Source: Alphaproteobacteria bacterium
GTDB taxonomy: Bacteria > Pseudomonadota > Alphaproteobacteria > M2410
DNA: 14,623 nucleotides
NCBI GenBank assembly: GCA_021774955.1
Contig: JAJFIN010000387.1
Span: 1-14,623, forward strand
Reading direction: 5' to 3'
Below, piece after piece: positions 7,419 to 14,614 of this stretch. Numbering within the stretch: position 1 is the first letter of the stretch; every line of letters starts with the position of its first letter. Below the pieces are notes generated by a model. The model made no database searches. It saw nothing but the letters and a program-made list of their open reading frames with translations, and was not told where the DNA came from. Both the position numbers and the translations under genes were made by a program.

Positions 7419-8680
7419 GCATCAAGATCACCAAACTAGAGTCCGGATTGACTGTTGCCACGGATCCGATGCCTCATTTAGAAACGGCCGCTGTTGGTGT
7501 TTGGGCCTCTGTCGGTGCCCGGTTTGAAACAGAAGAAAATTTAGGCATCTCTCATTTCCTCGAGCACATGGCGTTCAAGGGAACCGAACGACGGACATCC
7601 AGACAAATTGTCGAGGGCATTGAATCGGTGGGTGGTTATCTGAACGCCTATACCAGTCGAGAACAAACAGCTTATTACGCGCGTGTCTTAAAAGATGATG
7701 TCCCGCTGGCTATCGACACGCTGTCGGATATTCTCACTCACTCCACCTTTGAGCCTGAAGAGACCGAGCGAGAGCGCAGCGTTATCTTGCAAGAAATAGG
7801 TCAGTGTGCCGACAACCCGGAAGATCTAATTTTCGACCACCTCCAGGAAACCGCTTATCCCAATCAACCGATTGGGAGGCCAATCCTCGGGACAATCGAG
7901 TCGGTTGGTGCCATGAAGCGTGATCAATTGTTTGCGCATATGGCCGAACATTATGACGCATCATCACTGTTTCTCGTCGCCTCGGGTGCGGTAAACCATG
8001 AGGCGATCGTTGATGCCGCACAATCTGGTTTTTCTGATCTTCCAACAACAAAGAACAATGTATCACCAATCCCTGCGCAATATGAAGGTGGCAGCCAATA
8101 TCACGAACGCTCCTTTGAGCAAGCGCATGTGACGCTAGGCTTTCCCGGTGTCTCAGTTCTTCATGATGATTTGTTCGTGGCCCAAGTCTTCTCGGAGATT
8201 TTCGGGGGCAGCATGTCGTCGCGTCTGTTTCAGGAAGTGCGAGAAAAACGTGGCCTTTGTTATTCCATCTATTCGTTCAATGCAGCCTATGCCGACGATG
8301 GCCTGTTCGGCATTTATGCTGGCACCAGTGAAAGTTCACTGAATGAGCTCATCCGAGTAACCATTGGTGAGATTGAAAAGCTGACGACCGATGTGCGTGA
8401 CGATGAAATAGCCCGGGCGGTGGCTCAAGCTAAGGCTGGCATCCTAATGGGCTTGGAAAGTCCTCACGCTCGATGCGAATGGATTGCAAAACATTTACCA
8501 CGCTATGGACGGGTCCTCACACCAGATGAATTGGTGACTCAAATCGAAAGTGTTGACGCTGGTCGGATCAAACGTTTCGCTGAACGGATAATGGAGACAA
8601 AAAAACCAACAATTGCAGCCCTCGGGGCCATTTCTGATCTTGAATCCTATGACCACTTCGCGGCACAATTCGCCAGTTAG
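7415..8680 (+). CDS. M16 family zinc peptidase (mitochondrial processing peptidase beta-like)
   Basis: This is a 421-residue member of the pitrilysin/MPP family, related to the subunit that cleaves mitochondrial presequences; in bacteria the substrates are less well defined. The inverted zinc motif is HFLEH (H47, E50, H51), and the likely third ligand is E127 in RSVILQEI, 76 residues after H51 as in MPP beta. The C-terminal half carries SSRLFQEVREKRGLCYSIYS, the conserved Arg/Tyr block that completes the active site. Both M16 halves are present, so this is a full-length catalytic protein. The ATG at 7415 overlaps the thrC stop, and AAAAAGG in the end of thrC can serve as ribosome-binding site. 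The thrC-M16 pairing is a familiar alphaproteobacterial arrangement. Confidence 0.96.
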   Translation: MSIKITKLESGLTVATDPMPHLETAAVGVWASVGARFETEENLGISHFLEHMAFKGTERRTSRQIVEGIESVGGYLNAYTSREQTAYYARVLKDDVPLAIDTLSDILTHSTFEPEETERERSVILQEIGQCADNPEDLIFDHLQETAYPNQPIGRPILGTIESVGAMKRDQLFAHMAEHYDASSLFLVASGAVNHEAIVDAAQSGFSDLPTTKNNVSPIPAQYEGGSQYHERSFEQAHVTLGFPGVSVLHDDLFVAQVFSEIFGGSMSSRLFQEVREKRGLCYSIYSFNAAYADDGLFGIYAGTSESSLNELIRVTIGEIEKLTTDVRDDEIARAVAQAKAGILMGLESPHARCEWIAKHLPRYGRVLTPDELVTQIESVDAGRIKRFAERIMETKKPTIAALGAISDLESYDHFAAQFAS

Positions 8681-8759
8681 GTTTTTTTTGGCATGTGTAT
8701 GTTAATGTGGTTCTAAGGCTAGGCTGATCTGGACGTGCTTGTTTCCCGTGGGAGTATCA

Positions 8760-9347
8760 ATGGCGATTTTGCGCAACATAGGCAACGATGATCAAAGCTT
8801 GGCGCTTCAAGGTAAAGAAGTCTATTTGCGCCAACCGGTCCCCAATGATTATACAGAATGGGTATCACTGCGCGAAGAGAGTCGTGATTTCCTGACCCCG
8901 TGGGAGCCTATTTGGCCGGTCGATGATTTAACACGCCCATCGTTTCGTCGTCGAATAAAGCGCTATCAGCGTGATTTGAAAGAAGACGCGGCTTACCCGT
9001 TTTTTGTGTTCAGAAAAAATGACGATACGTTGCTTGGTAGCTGCATAATGTCAAACGTTCGACGCGGTGTTACCCAAGCATGCTCTATGGGGTATTGGGT
9101 CGGTGAGCGCTTTCACAGCAAGGGCTATATGACGGACGCGGTGCGCGCAATTTTGCCTTACATGTTTGAAACCGTTCACATGCACAGGATAGAGGCAGCC
9201 TGTCTTGCTAACAATGATCCATCTCAGCGCCTGTTAAAACGTGTTGGGTTTCATCAAGAAGGCTACGCGCGCAAGTACTTGAAAATCAGCGGCGAATGGC
9301 AAGACCATTTACTGTTTGCGATGCTCGACACTGACCCAAGAACGTGA
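8760..9347 (+). CDS. GNAT family N-acetyltransferase (RimJ/RimL type)
   Basis: A 195-residue acetyltransferase that would move an acetyl group from acetyl-CoA to an amine, often a protein N-terminus in this subfamily. The acetyl-CoA core is visible as SMGYWVGERFHSKGYMTDAV, followed by HRIEAACLANNDPSQRLLKR and VGFHQEGYARKYLKI, the classical RimJ-type motif A and B regions. The start at 8760 is preferred because GGGAG (8750-8754) lies 5 nt upstream; a TTG at 8739 is in frame but has no such support. It lies 79 nt after the M16 gene, and a T-run (8682-8689) immediately follows that gene's stop. The actual substrate cannot be read from the sequence; the ribosomal-protein role of RimJ should not be assumed. 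Confidence 0.92.
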   Translation: MAILRNIGNDDQSLALQGKEVYLRQPVPNDYTEWVSLREESRDFLTPWEPIWPVDDLTRPSFRRRIKRYQRDLKEDAAYPFFVFRKNDDTLLGSCIMSNVRRGVTQACSMGYWVGERFHSKGYMTDAVRAILPYMFETVHMHRIEAACLANNDPSQRLLKRVGFHQEGYARKYLKISGEWQDHLLFAMLDTDPRT

Positions 9348-9413
9348 GATGAATGACTGCACAAAAACTGCAGTACCAGAAAATTCAAACAAACTTACAC
9401 GAGCAATTTCTTG

Positions 9414-12398
9414 ATGAGACGTATTCGTCATAAATACATGAAATTCGCAACGTTGTTGCCTCTCGTATTGTTTTTTCTACCTGGATTTGCTCACGCGCAA
9501 GGGGTTGTAACAATTGATGACTCCAAGGTCCCGGTCATTGATGTCACCCAAGCTCTTAACGCGCTCGACAAGAATAGTTCACAGGCGAGTGACGTCAATT
9601 TTGAATTGACCATCATAAATCAGACAGCTGAGGATATCGAACGTCACCTCATTTTCGCGATGCCGGTTCTGGAAAAAAACGGATTGTGGGGGACACCTGT
9701 CCTCGAGCCGGTAATTTCCAACCTCAGTTTAGCCGATGGAACTGGTGGGCTCATTATCGAGGAGCATGACCCCGTTGGGCAATATGGCCGAGCTCTGTTG
9801 ACGTTGGAAGCTGGGGCATCAATGACCCTGACCTTCTACCAATCTGGGTCGATGGGGGCAGCGGGTCTTTATCTCTGGGAACCGCAAGCTTTAGAACAAT
9901 ATAGCCGCAACAAGAATTGGCGTGACGGTGTTTTCCTGGGCATTGTCACAGTACTCATAGCATTTGCCGCCGGGACGGCTCTTGCGAGTTGGACGCGCGT
10001 TGGGTTTGCACACCTGGCTCTGATCGCAACTGCTTGGTTTTATGAATTTGTCTTGTTAGGGGCAGAGCAATGGTTCTTACCGGCCCAATCGTTTTCTCAT
10101 CTGGGCTGGCACGCAGTTGGTCTATCCGCACTATGCATAGCAGGGTTAAATCTTGCCCTCGTTAGTCTTCGGCTTGACCCAGAGGCGAAACGTGTTCGTG
10201 CAGTATTTTTCGTTCTGCTGGGATTTTTTATCGGCACAGCTTTACTGGGGGTCTTTGGAGTTTCAGGCGCGAACATTCTAGCGCGGGTACTTGCCCTGGT
10301 TGCCGGTTTCTTTATTGCGTTTCTTTTTGGTCGTGCTTGGAGTGAGAACGGTTTTATCTATGAACGGGTTCTTCCCGGTGGCTTGGTTTTGATTTTGGCG
10401 GGTGCTGCAGGATTGTTGTTGCCACTATTCAATTTGGGCTCGGTTGGTTTTTTCTTAGACCCCCTTTTACAAGCAATTTTTGTTTTCGGCCTTTGTCTTT
10501 TGTCCTACGCGATGTTGTCAGTGCCTGTTGTTGACCAGCCTGAATATGTCGACGACAAGTTCATGCCGTCTTACCCGGAACACCGGGGGGAATATGAAGC
10601 TCCAACCTATGACAGACGGTCTGATGACGGAGACGAAAAAAAGTATCAAGATGATGATTCCTATCTCGCCGAAGATAGATATGCGTTGGGTGTCGCCGCC
10701 GCGCATCAAGGCCTATGGGACTGGACAGCAGAAGATAATGGTGACGGTGACCGCCTCTATCTCTCAGCATCGGTCGATGGGCTACTTGGGTTGCCTGCGG
10801 GCACGCTTGAGCGGGATCTGGGCGCTTGGATCGATCGCATTCATGAAGATGACCGAGAAACTTATTTGAGTGCGCTACGCTCTCATTTTGCTCGCGGCAA
10901 TGTTTCGTTCACGCTTGAAGGGCGCTTCCTTCACGCAGACGGGTCATATCCTTGGCTGCAACTTCGTGCGACCTGTCTTCCCGGCGACGACGGACATGCC
11001 ATTCGTTGTGTAGGTGTGATCACAGATATATCGCCAACCAAACATATCGAAGACAATCTCATCAGCGAGGCCATGCATGACCAGCTAACCGGTTTACCAA
11101 ATAGATCCTATCTATTGGAGCAACTGGCTGTGGCACTCGATGACGACCAGCTTGAATGTGATCCTGCGCTACTCGTCATTGATCTCGATCGGTTTAAAAC
11201 AATCAATGATGGCCTTGGACATGAAGCTGGTGATGACACATTGATTGCTGTTGCGCGCCGTTTGGAATCAGCCGTTGGTGAGAACGATATAGCGGCTCGC
11301 ATTGGCAGTGATGAATTCGCCGTACTTTTATGCCGCGCAGATGAGGCAAAACAAATAGCCGCCGGGGTGTCGTCGCATGATGGTCCGAGAGCAGAAGAAA
11401 TCGCCAACTTTCTCCTCGACCTTCTAACTCAACCGATCGAGATTGCCGAACAAGAGATATTTGTATCGATCAGTATTGGAATTGCCTATGGCCATGATCG
11501 TCATGAAACCCCGGGGGATCTTCTAAAGGATTCAGAAGTCGCCATGTACCGCGCCAAGCGCGCAGGCGGAAACCGGCATGAGGTCTATCATACGTCCATG
11601 CAAGCCGCGCCGAGCGACATTCTGTCGCTTGAAAGTGATCTTCGGCGGGCCCTTCAGCGTCAACAGATGGAAGTTCACTTCCAACCGATTGTTGACATGA
11701 GTACACGCGCTATCACGGGATTGGAGGCGCTTCTTCGCTGGCGCCACCCAACGCGCGGGTTGATGGTGCCCGATCAATTTGTCGCCTTGGCTGAAGAGAC
11801 AGACATGATTGTGCCCCTGGGGCGCTTTGCCATGTCCATGGCCTCACTTCAGGTGGCGCAATGGCAGCGCATGACGATACGAGAAAAACCACTATTCGTC
11901 AGCGTCAATGTGTCAGCGCGCCAACTCAAACGCGATGATTTTACTTCCGATGTGCGTGAAGTTTTGGCCGCAAGTAACCTAAGCCCCGGCACGCTTAAAT
12001 TGGAGGTCACAGAATCTCTAATCATGGAAGACCCGACACAAGCATTGCGGTTGCTGTCAGAAGTGCGAGAAATAGGTGCGGGTGTTTCACTCGATGATTT
12101 TGGAACTGGATTTGCATCGCTGTCTAACCTGCAGCAATTTCCGTTCGACACCATAAAGGTTGATCGTTCTTTTGTTGCGACGCTGGACAGCCGTGATGAT
12201 TCTGCGGTGATTGTGAGTTCGATAATTGCTTTGGCTGACGATCTAGGGTTGACCGTTATCGCAGAGGGTCTGGAGTCTGAAGAAGATGTCCGTATGTTAC
12301 TCAGTATGGGATGCGAATATGGCCAGGGTTATATATTTGGCCAACCGATGATCGCTGCTGAGACGCAAGTATTGTTGGAGAATGGCGAGCTCACGTAA
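9414..12398 (+). CDS. Membrane-bound PAS-GGDEF(degenerate)-EAL protein, probable c-di-GMP phosphodiesterase
   Basis: A 994-residue signalling protein. In order: a signal peptide with basic RRIRHK and likely cleavage after AHA (residue 28); an extracytoplasmic domain (about 29-170); about seven membrane helices (about 172-372), resembling 7TMR-DISM receptors; an acidic linker; a PAS domain (about 422-545); GGDEF; and EAL. The GGDEF signature reads GSDEF (631-635), and the I-site RxxD has Gly for Arg, although DQLTGLPNR and the IDLDRFK/NDGLGHEAGD blocks remain. The EAL domain looks complete: E771 (EAL), N832, E867, D894-D895 (DDFGTG), K915, E951 and Q977. I infer net hydrolysis of c-di-GMP, with the GGDEF part possibly binding GTP as a regulator. 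ATG 9414 was chosen over ATG 9438 because it supplies the basic n-region; neither has a strong ribosome-binding site. The 66-nt gap upstream shows no obvious promoter. Confidence 0.93.
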   Translation: MRRIRHKYMKFATLLPLVLFFLPGFAHAQGVVTIDDSKVPVIDVTQALNALDKNSSQASDVNFELTIINQTAEDIERHLIFAMPVLEKNGLWGTPVLEPVISNLSLADGTGGLIIEEHDPVGQYGRALLTLEAGASMTLTFYQSGSMGAAGLYLWEPQALEQYSRNKNWRDGVFLGIVTVLIAFAAGTALASWTRVGFAHLALIATAWFYEFVLLGAEQWFLPAQSFSHLGWHAVGLSALCIAGLNLALVSLRLDPEAKRVRAVFFVLLGFFIGTALLGVFGVSGANILARVLALVAGFFIAFLFGRAWSENGFIYERVLPGGLVLILAGAAGLLLPLFNLGSVGFFLDPLLQAIFVFGLCLLSYAMLSVPVVDQPEYVDDKFMPSYPEHRGEYEAPTYDRRSDDGDEKKYQDDDSYLAEDRYALGVAAAHQGLWDWTAEDNGDGDRLYLSASVDGLLGLPAGTLERDLGAWIDRIHEDDRETYLSALRSHFARGNVSFTLEGRFLHADGSYPWLQLRATCLPGDDGHAIRCVGVITDISPTKHIEDNLISEAMHDQLTGLPNRSYLLEQLAVALDDDQLECDPALLVIDLDRFKTINDGLGHEAGDDTLIAVARRLESAVGENDIAARIGSDEFAVLLCRADEAKQIAAGVSSHDGPRAEEIANFLLDLLTQPIEIAEQEIFVSISIGIAYGHDRHETPGDLLKDSEVAMYRAKRAGGNRHEVYHTSMQAAPSDILSLESDLRRALQRQQMEVHFQPIVDMSTRAITGLEALLRWRHPTRGLMVPDQFVALAEETDMIVPLGRFAMSMASLQVAQWQRMTIREKPLFVSVNVSARQLKRDDFTSDVREVLAASNLSPGTLKLEVTESLIMEDPTQALRLLSEVREIGAGVSLDDFGTGFASLSNLQQFPFDTIKVDRSFVATLDSRDDSAVIVSSIIALADDLGLTVIAEGLESEEDVRMLLSMGCEYGQGYIFGQPMIAAETQVLLENGELT

Positions 12399-12409
12399 CC
12401 GCGCCGAAG

Positions 12410-13204
12410 TCACACCTTCGTCTCTCTCAGTTTTTTGAAATCGGGCTTCCGTTTTTCCTTAAAGGCATTGATGGCTTCCATATTCGCTGGTCCGCGAGCA
12501 AGGGTCGCGAATGTTGGGATTTCGCGCGCACGTGCATCACGCACTTGAGACAGTCGGGCGTTGAGCAGAAGCTTCTTGGTCGCGACAAGCGAGGGAATAG
12601 GCATCTGTGCTATGTCATCGGCAATTGCCCGCGCCTCATCAAGGAGTTTCCCAGAGGCAACCTTTCGCCACACCAGTCCACAATCAACGGCTTTTTCCGC
12701 GTCCATCCAAGAAGCGGTATAAAGAAGGTGAGCTGTTTCTGCCCACCCGATTGCTGCTGGCAGGAGGTGAGTGCTGCCGGCTTCTGCGGTCACACCCAAA
12801 CTCACAAAAGGTGCACGTAACCGCGCATCTTCTGCCATCAATACCAAGTCGCAATGAGGCAGAAGCGTCAGGCCAATGCCAACACCAATTCCATTGACCG
12901 CAGCAATCAGCGGTTTGGGAAAGGCTTCAACCGTCTCGATAAAAGGGTCAAATCCGTGGCGCAGTCCGTCATTGTGTTTGCGTGGCTTTTCTAGTTCAGC
13001 CAAGTCTTGTCCAGCACTAAAGGCGCGGCCTTGTCCGGTAATGATGACCACAGCGACATCTTTGCGTGTGGCAGCCTCTTGTAGCGCTTGCGTGACCGCG
13101 TCGTAGAGATCGTCATTGAAGCAGTTAAGCGTCTCAGGCCGATTGAGCGTGAGCACACGGACGCTGTCCCGGTCTTCACAAAGTAAAACATCTGTTGTGC
13201 TCAT
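12410..13204 (-). CDS. Crotonase-fold enoyl-CoA hydratase/isomerase family protein
   Basis: This 264-residue protein belongs to the crotonase superfamily acting on acyl-CoA thioesters. The oxyanion-hole segments are FSAGQDLAEL (62-71) and NGIGVGIGLTLLPHCDL (104-120), and the C-terminal KEKRKPDF is typical. In the active-site stretch APFVSLGVTAEAGSTHLLP the position of the first catalytic Glu of enoyl-CoA hydratase is F133, while E141 sits where delta3,delta2-enoyl-CoA isomerases (Eci1/ECI2) carry their single catalytic Glu. An isomerase or other non-hydratase activity is therefore more likely. The start is taken at 13204, where GGAG stands about 8 nt upstream; the frame runs on upstream but only as a shadow of the VOC gene. 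It overlaps that gene's stop by one base (TGATG), so the pair is coupled. It converges on the EAL gene with an 11-nt gap. Confidence 0.92.
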   Translation of the reverse strand: MSTTDVLLCEDRDSVRVLTLNRPETLNCFNDDLYDAVTQALQEAATRKDVAVVIITGQGRAFSAGQDLAELEKPRKHNDGLRHGFDPFIETVEAFPKPLIAAVNGIGVGIGLTLLPHCDLVLMAEDARLRAPFVSLGVTAEAGSTHLLPAAIGWAETAHLLYTASWMDAEKAVDCGLVWRKVASGKLLDEARAIADDIAQMPIPSLVATKKLLLNARLSQVRDARAREIPTFATLARGPANMEAINAFKEKRKPDFKKLRETKV

Positions 13205-14067
13205 CACGCCGGCTCCACGCGTTCTGGATGGCCAGACCATTGCCATGCTTTGGTGGGTCTAGAAATCCCCAGCATCATGCCACCCAATGACTTCGGGTGG
13301 AGAAAAACGGTACCGATTGTTTCTTCGCTACGGCTTTCTGCAGGCGGATCAGTTGTGTAGCCATCACCACGGGCTAGGGCGCGTTGCTCAATTTCCGCGA
13401 GCGCACCCGACTCAGCAAATGCCATATAATAACTCTCACCGTTGCGCTCAAAAAAACGACCCATGGTGTTTTGCGGGACATGCGGTGTAATGGCCTCAAA
13501 TCGATCGAGCAGGTCTGGGTGGAAAAGTGTGAGCGTTCCGTCATAACCGTAATGTTCAGATGTGATCGGTACAAAAACATCACCATCAAGCCCAAAGAGT
13601 TCAGCAATTTGATTTGATGCCGCCGGTGCATCCTGGGTTAGCAATGTCACTTCGTAGAAGAATTCGACATCGCCAACTTTCTCTAAATCTTCATCCAGAC
13701 TAATTACCACACGCAGTCCAGGATTATTGGTCTGAGCGGGATCGATAAACGCTTGCGTACCTTCCATGGTAGGATTTACACCTTGGCTGTTCAGTGTTTT
13801 CACAACACCTTCAAAATCTTTAGTCGACACGCCAGCGGAGAAGAGATGCGCACCCTTTTGGCCAACCGCATCAGCGACAACACCGGCGCCATCCGGTTCA
13901 AGCAGCTCGATCCAGCCGCGCCCCAGTCGCAATGAAGTCCTCATGGCGCCAAGACAATTCACGCTGTCTTCTCCAGCCGGCTCCGCACCCAGAAGAGCAG
14001 TCCAGCACTCGGCAGTGGCTGCCCGATCCGGTACAGCCAATTGTATGCGGTCAATTCGGTTGAGCAT
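13204..14067 (-). CDS. VOC (glyoxalase/methylmalonyl-CoA epimerase-like) superfamily protein
   Basis: A 287-residue protein built of two VOC-type modules (about 1-130 and 145-275). The first begins NRIDRIQLAVPD, like the start of glyoxalase and epimerase domains. The second ends with TVFLHPKSLGGMMLGISRP, which resembles the FxHPKxxxGVLxEL signature of methylmalonyl-CoA epimerase. Two expected metal ligands appear changed: the His of the opening strand is R7 and the Glu of the closing motif is Gly, while a His in GAHLF and a Glu in WIELLEP remain. Function is unresolved; the coupled crotonase gene points to acyl-CoA metabolism. The start at 14067 is chosen because GGGTGG precedes it and the VOC fold starts there, not at the upstream 14112. 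A TATAAT box lies about 35 nt upstream. Confidence 0.85.
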   Translation of the reverse strand: MLNRIDRIQLAVPDRAATAECWTALLGAEPAGEDSVNCLGAMRTSLRLGRGWIELLEPDGAGVVADAVGQKGAHLFSAGVSTKDFEGVVKTLNSQGVNPTMEGTQAFIDPAQTNNPGLRVVISLDEDLEKVGDVEFFYEVTLLTQDAPAASNQIAELFGLDGDVFVPITSEHYGYDGTLTLFHPDLLDRFEAITPHVPQNTMGRFFERNGESYYMAFAESGALAEIEQRALARGDGYTTDPPAESRSEETIGTVFLHPKSLGGMMLGISRPTKAWQWSGHPERVEPA

Positions 14068-14101
14068 TTTTCCACCCTTTTTTGTGTGTTTTTCTCCTAC
14101 C

Positions 14102-14107
14102 ATTATA
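14102..14107 (-). promoter_or_regulatory. -10 box for the VOC/crotonase operon
   Basis: On the minus strand 14107-14102 reads TATAAT, a perfect sigma-70 -10 hexamer, placing a start of transcription near 14095 and a leader of roughly 28 nt before the ATG at 14067. I see no good -35 hexamer at 16-18 bp spacing, so it may need an activator. It lies about 67 bp from the divergent -35 box of the ArsR gene, so one regulator could act on both. Confidence 0.5.
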
Positions 14108-14173
14108 AGCACGATTCAGGCGGCTAGGTTCCCCAACATTTCCACCAATGGGTAAATCCGTCAGGTATAGATA

Positions 14174-14202
14174 TTGACATGTGCGCACATATGCATTATA
14201 TG
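14174..14202 (+). promoter_or_regulatory. Sigma-70-type promoter of the ArsR gene
   Basis: TTGACA (14174-14179, perfect -35) is followed after exactly 17 bp by TATATG (14197-14202, a fair -10). Transcription would start around 14208-14210, that is at or beside the ATG at 14210, leaving no leader. No ribosome-binding sequence precedes that ATG, which agrees with a leaderless message. Position and spacing are seen directly; activity is inferred. Confidence 0.65.
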
Positions 14203-14203
14203 T
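14179..14203. promoter_or_regulatory. Candidate ArsR-family operator: two inverted repeats inside the promoter
   Basis: ATGTGCGCACAT (14179-14190) is a perfect 12-bp palindrome filling most of the -35/-10 spacer. ACATAT (14187-14192) and ATATGT (14198-14203) form a second inverted repeat around GCATT, spanning the -10 box. The two share four bases. ArsR-family repressors usually bind AT-rich inverted repeats over their own promoter, so autorepression by the gene product starting at 14210 is the natural reading. Which repeat is the true operator cannot be told here. Confidence 0.55.
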
Positions 14204-14209
14204 TCAATC

Positions 14210-14614
14210 ATGCATACACCAAGGCAAAAGGCTGCAGATGCCTGTTTAGCCGCATTCGACACGGAATGGTTCAAAGCCCTATGTGAGCCTGCGCGCATCG
14301 AAATTATTCGCCGTCTGGTTCTCGTTGGTCGGGCAGATATCGGAGATATCGCGGAAGACCTACCTCAAGATCGATCGGTCATCTCTCGCCATCTCCAGTT
14401 CTTAGAGAGAATAAATATTGTTTCCGTCGAACGAGTGGGGCGTCACGTTTATTACCAACTCAATGGACCGGCGCTTGTAGAAAAGCTCGAAACGGTTCTG
14501 GCCCTGACGCGGCCCCTAGTGCCGTTTTGTTGCCCTGGTCCAGAGAATGACACCGTCGCTGCCTTGAGTGACCCTGGAGCAATGAAAAACACGGAGGAAT
14601 TTCCCCATGGATAA
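14210..14614 (+). CDS. ArsR-family winged-helix transcriptional regulator
   Basis: A 134-residue DNA-binding regulator. The opening WFKALCEPARIEIIRRL (20-36) and the winged helix-turn-helix (about 42-83, with DRSVISRHLQFLERINIVS and the wing RVGRHVYYQL) are typical of ArsR/SmtB proteins. The metal box of classical ArsR (ELCVCDL in the recognition region) is absent. Cysteines sit instead at C12, C25 and the pair C107-C108 in PFCCPG, so the ligand might be a thiol-reactive compound or a metal bound between N- and C-terminal helices; this is inference. ATG 14210 is preferred to TTG 14174 because the latter is the -35 box itself. The gene is divergent from the VOC/crotonase operon and its stop overlaps the next gene's start by 8 nt, making that gene a likely co-transcribed target. 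Confidence 0.9.
   Translation: MHTPRQKAADACLAAFDTEWFKALCEPARIEIIRRLVLVGRADIGDIAEDLPQDRSVISRHLQFLERINIVSVERVGRHVYYQLNGPALVEKLETVLALTRPLVPFCCPGPENDTVAALSDPGAMKNTEEFPHG

Noticed and set aside
2290..8436. A 17-bp identical stretch (GTGGCTCAAGCTAAGGC) at 2290-2306 in ctaG and 8420-8436 in the M16 gene
   Set aside because: Both copies are inside coding sequence and encode the same residues VAQAKA in frame. Only two copies exist, with no flanking similarity, so chance is more likely than a repeat element.
8688..8716. Possible promoter TTGGCA plus 17 bp before the GNAT gene
   Set aside because: The -10 position reads TTCTAA, a poor match, and the -35 candidate overlaps a T-run after the M16 stop codon. 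Not strong enough to report as a feature.
12405..12420. CGAAG/CTTCG hairpin between the convergent EAL and crotonase genes, as a terminator
   Set aside because: The stem is only 5 bp and is not directly followed by a T-run; part of it lies in the crotonase reading frame. Too weak to annotate.
13766..14155. Open frame of 129 codons on the + strand opposite the VOC gene
   Set aside because: It lies antisense over a gene with clear VOC motifs and has no recognisable domain or ribosome-binding site; treated as a shadow frame.
14174..14209. TTG at 14174 as the start of the ArsR gene
   Set aside because: The codon is the first half of the -35 hexamer, the extra 12 residues are Cys/Ile-rich and unlike ArsR N-termini, and no ribosome-binding site precedes it.
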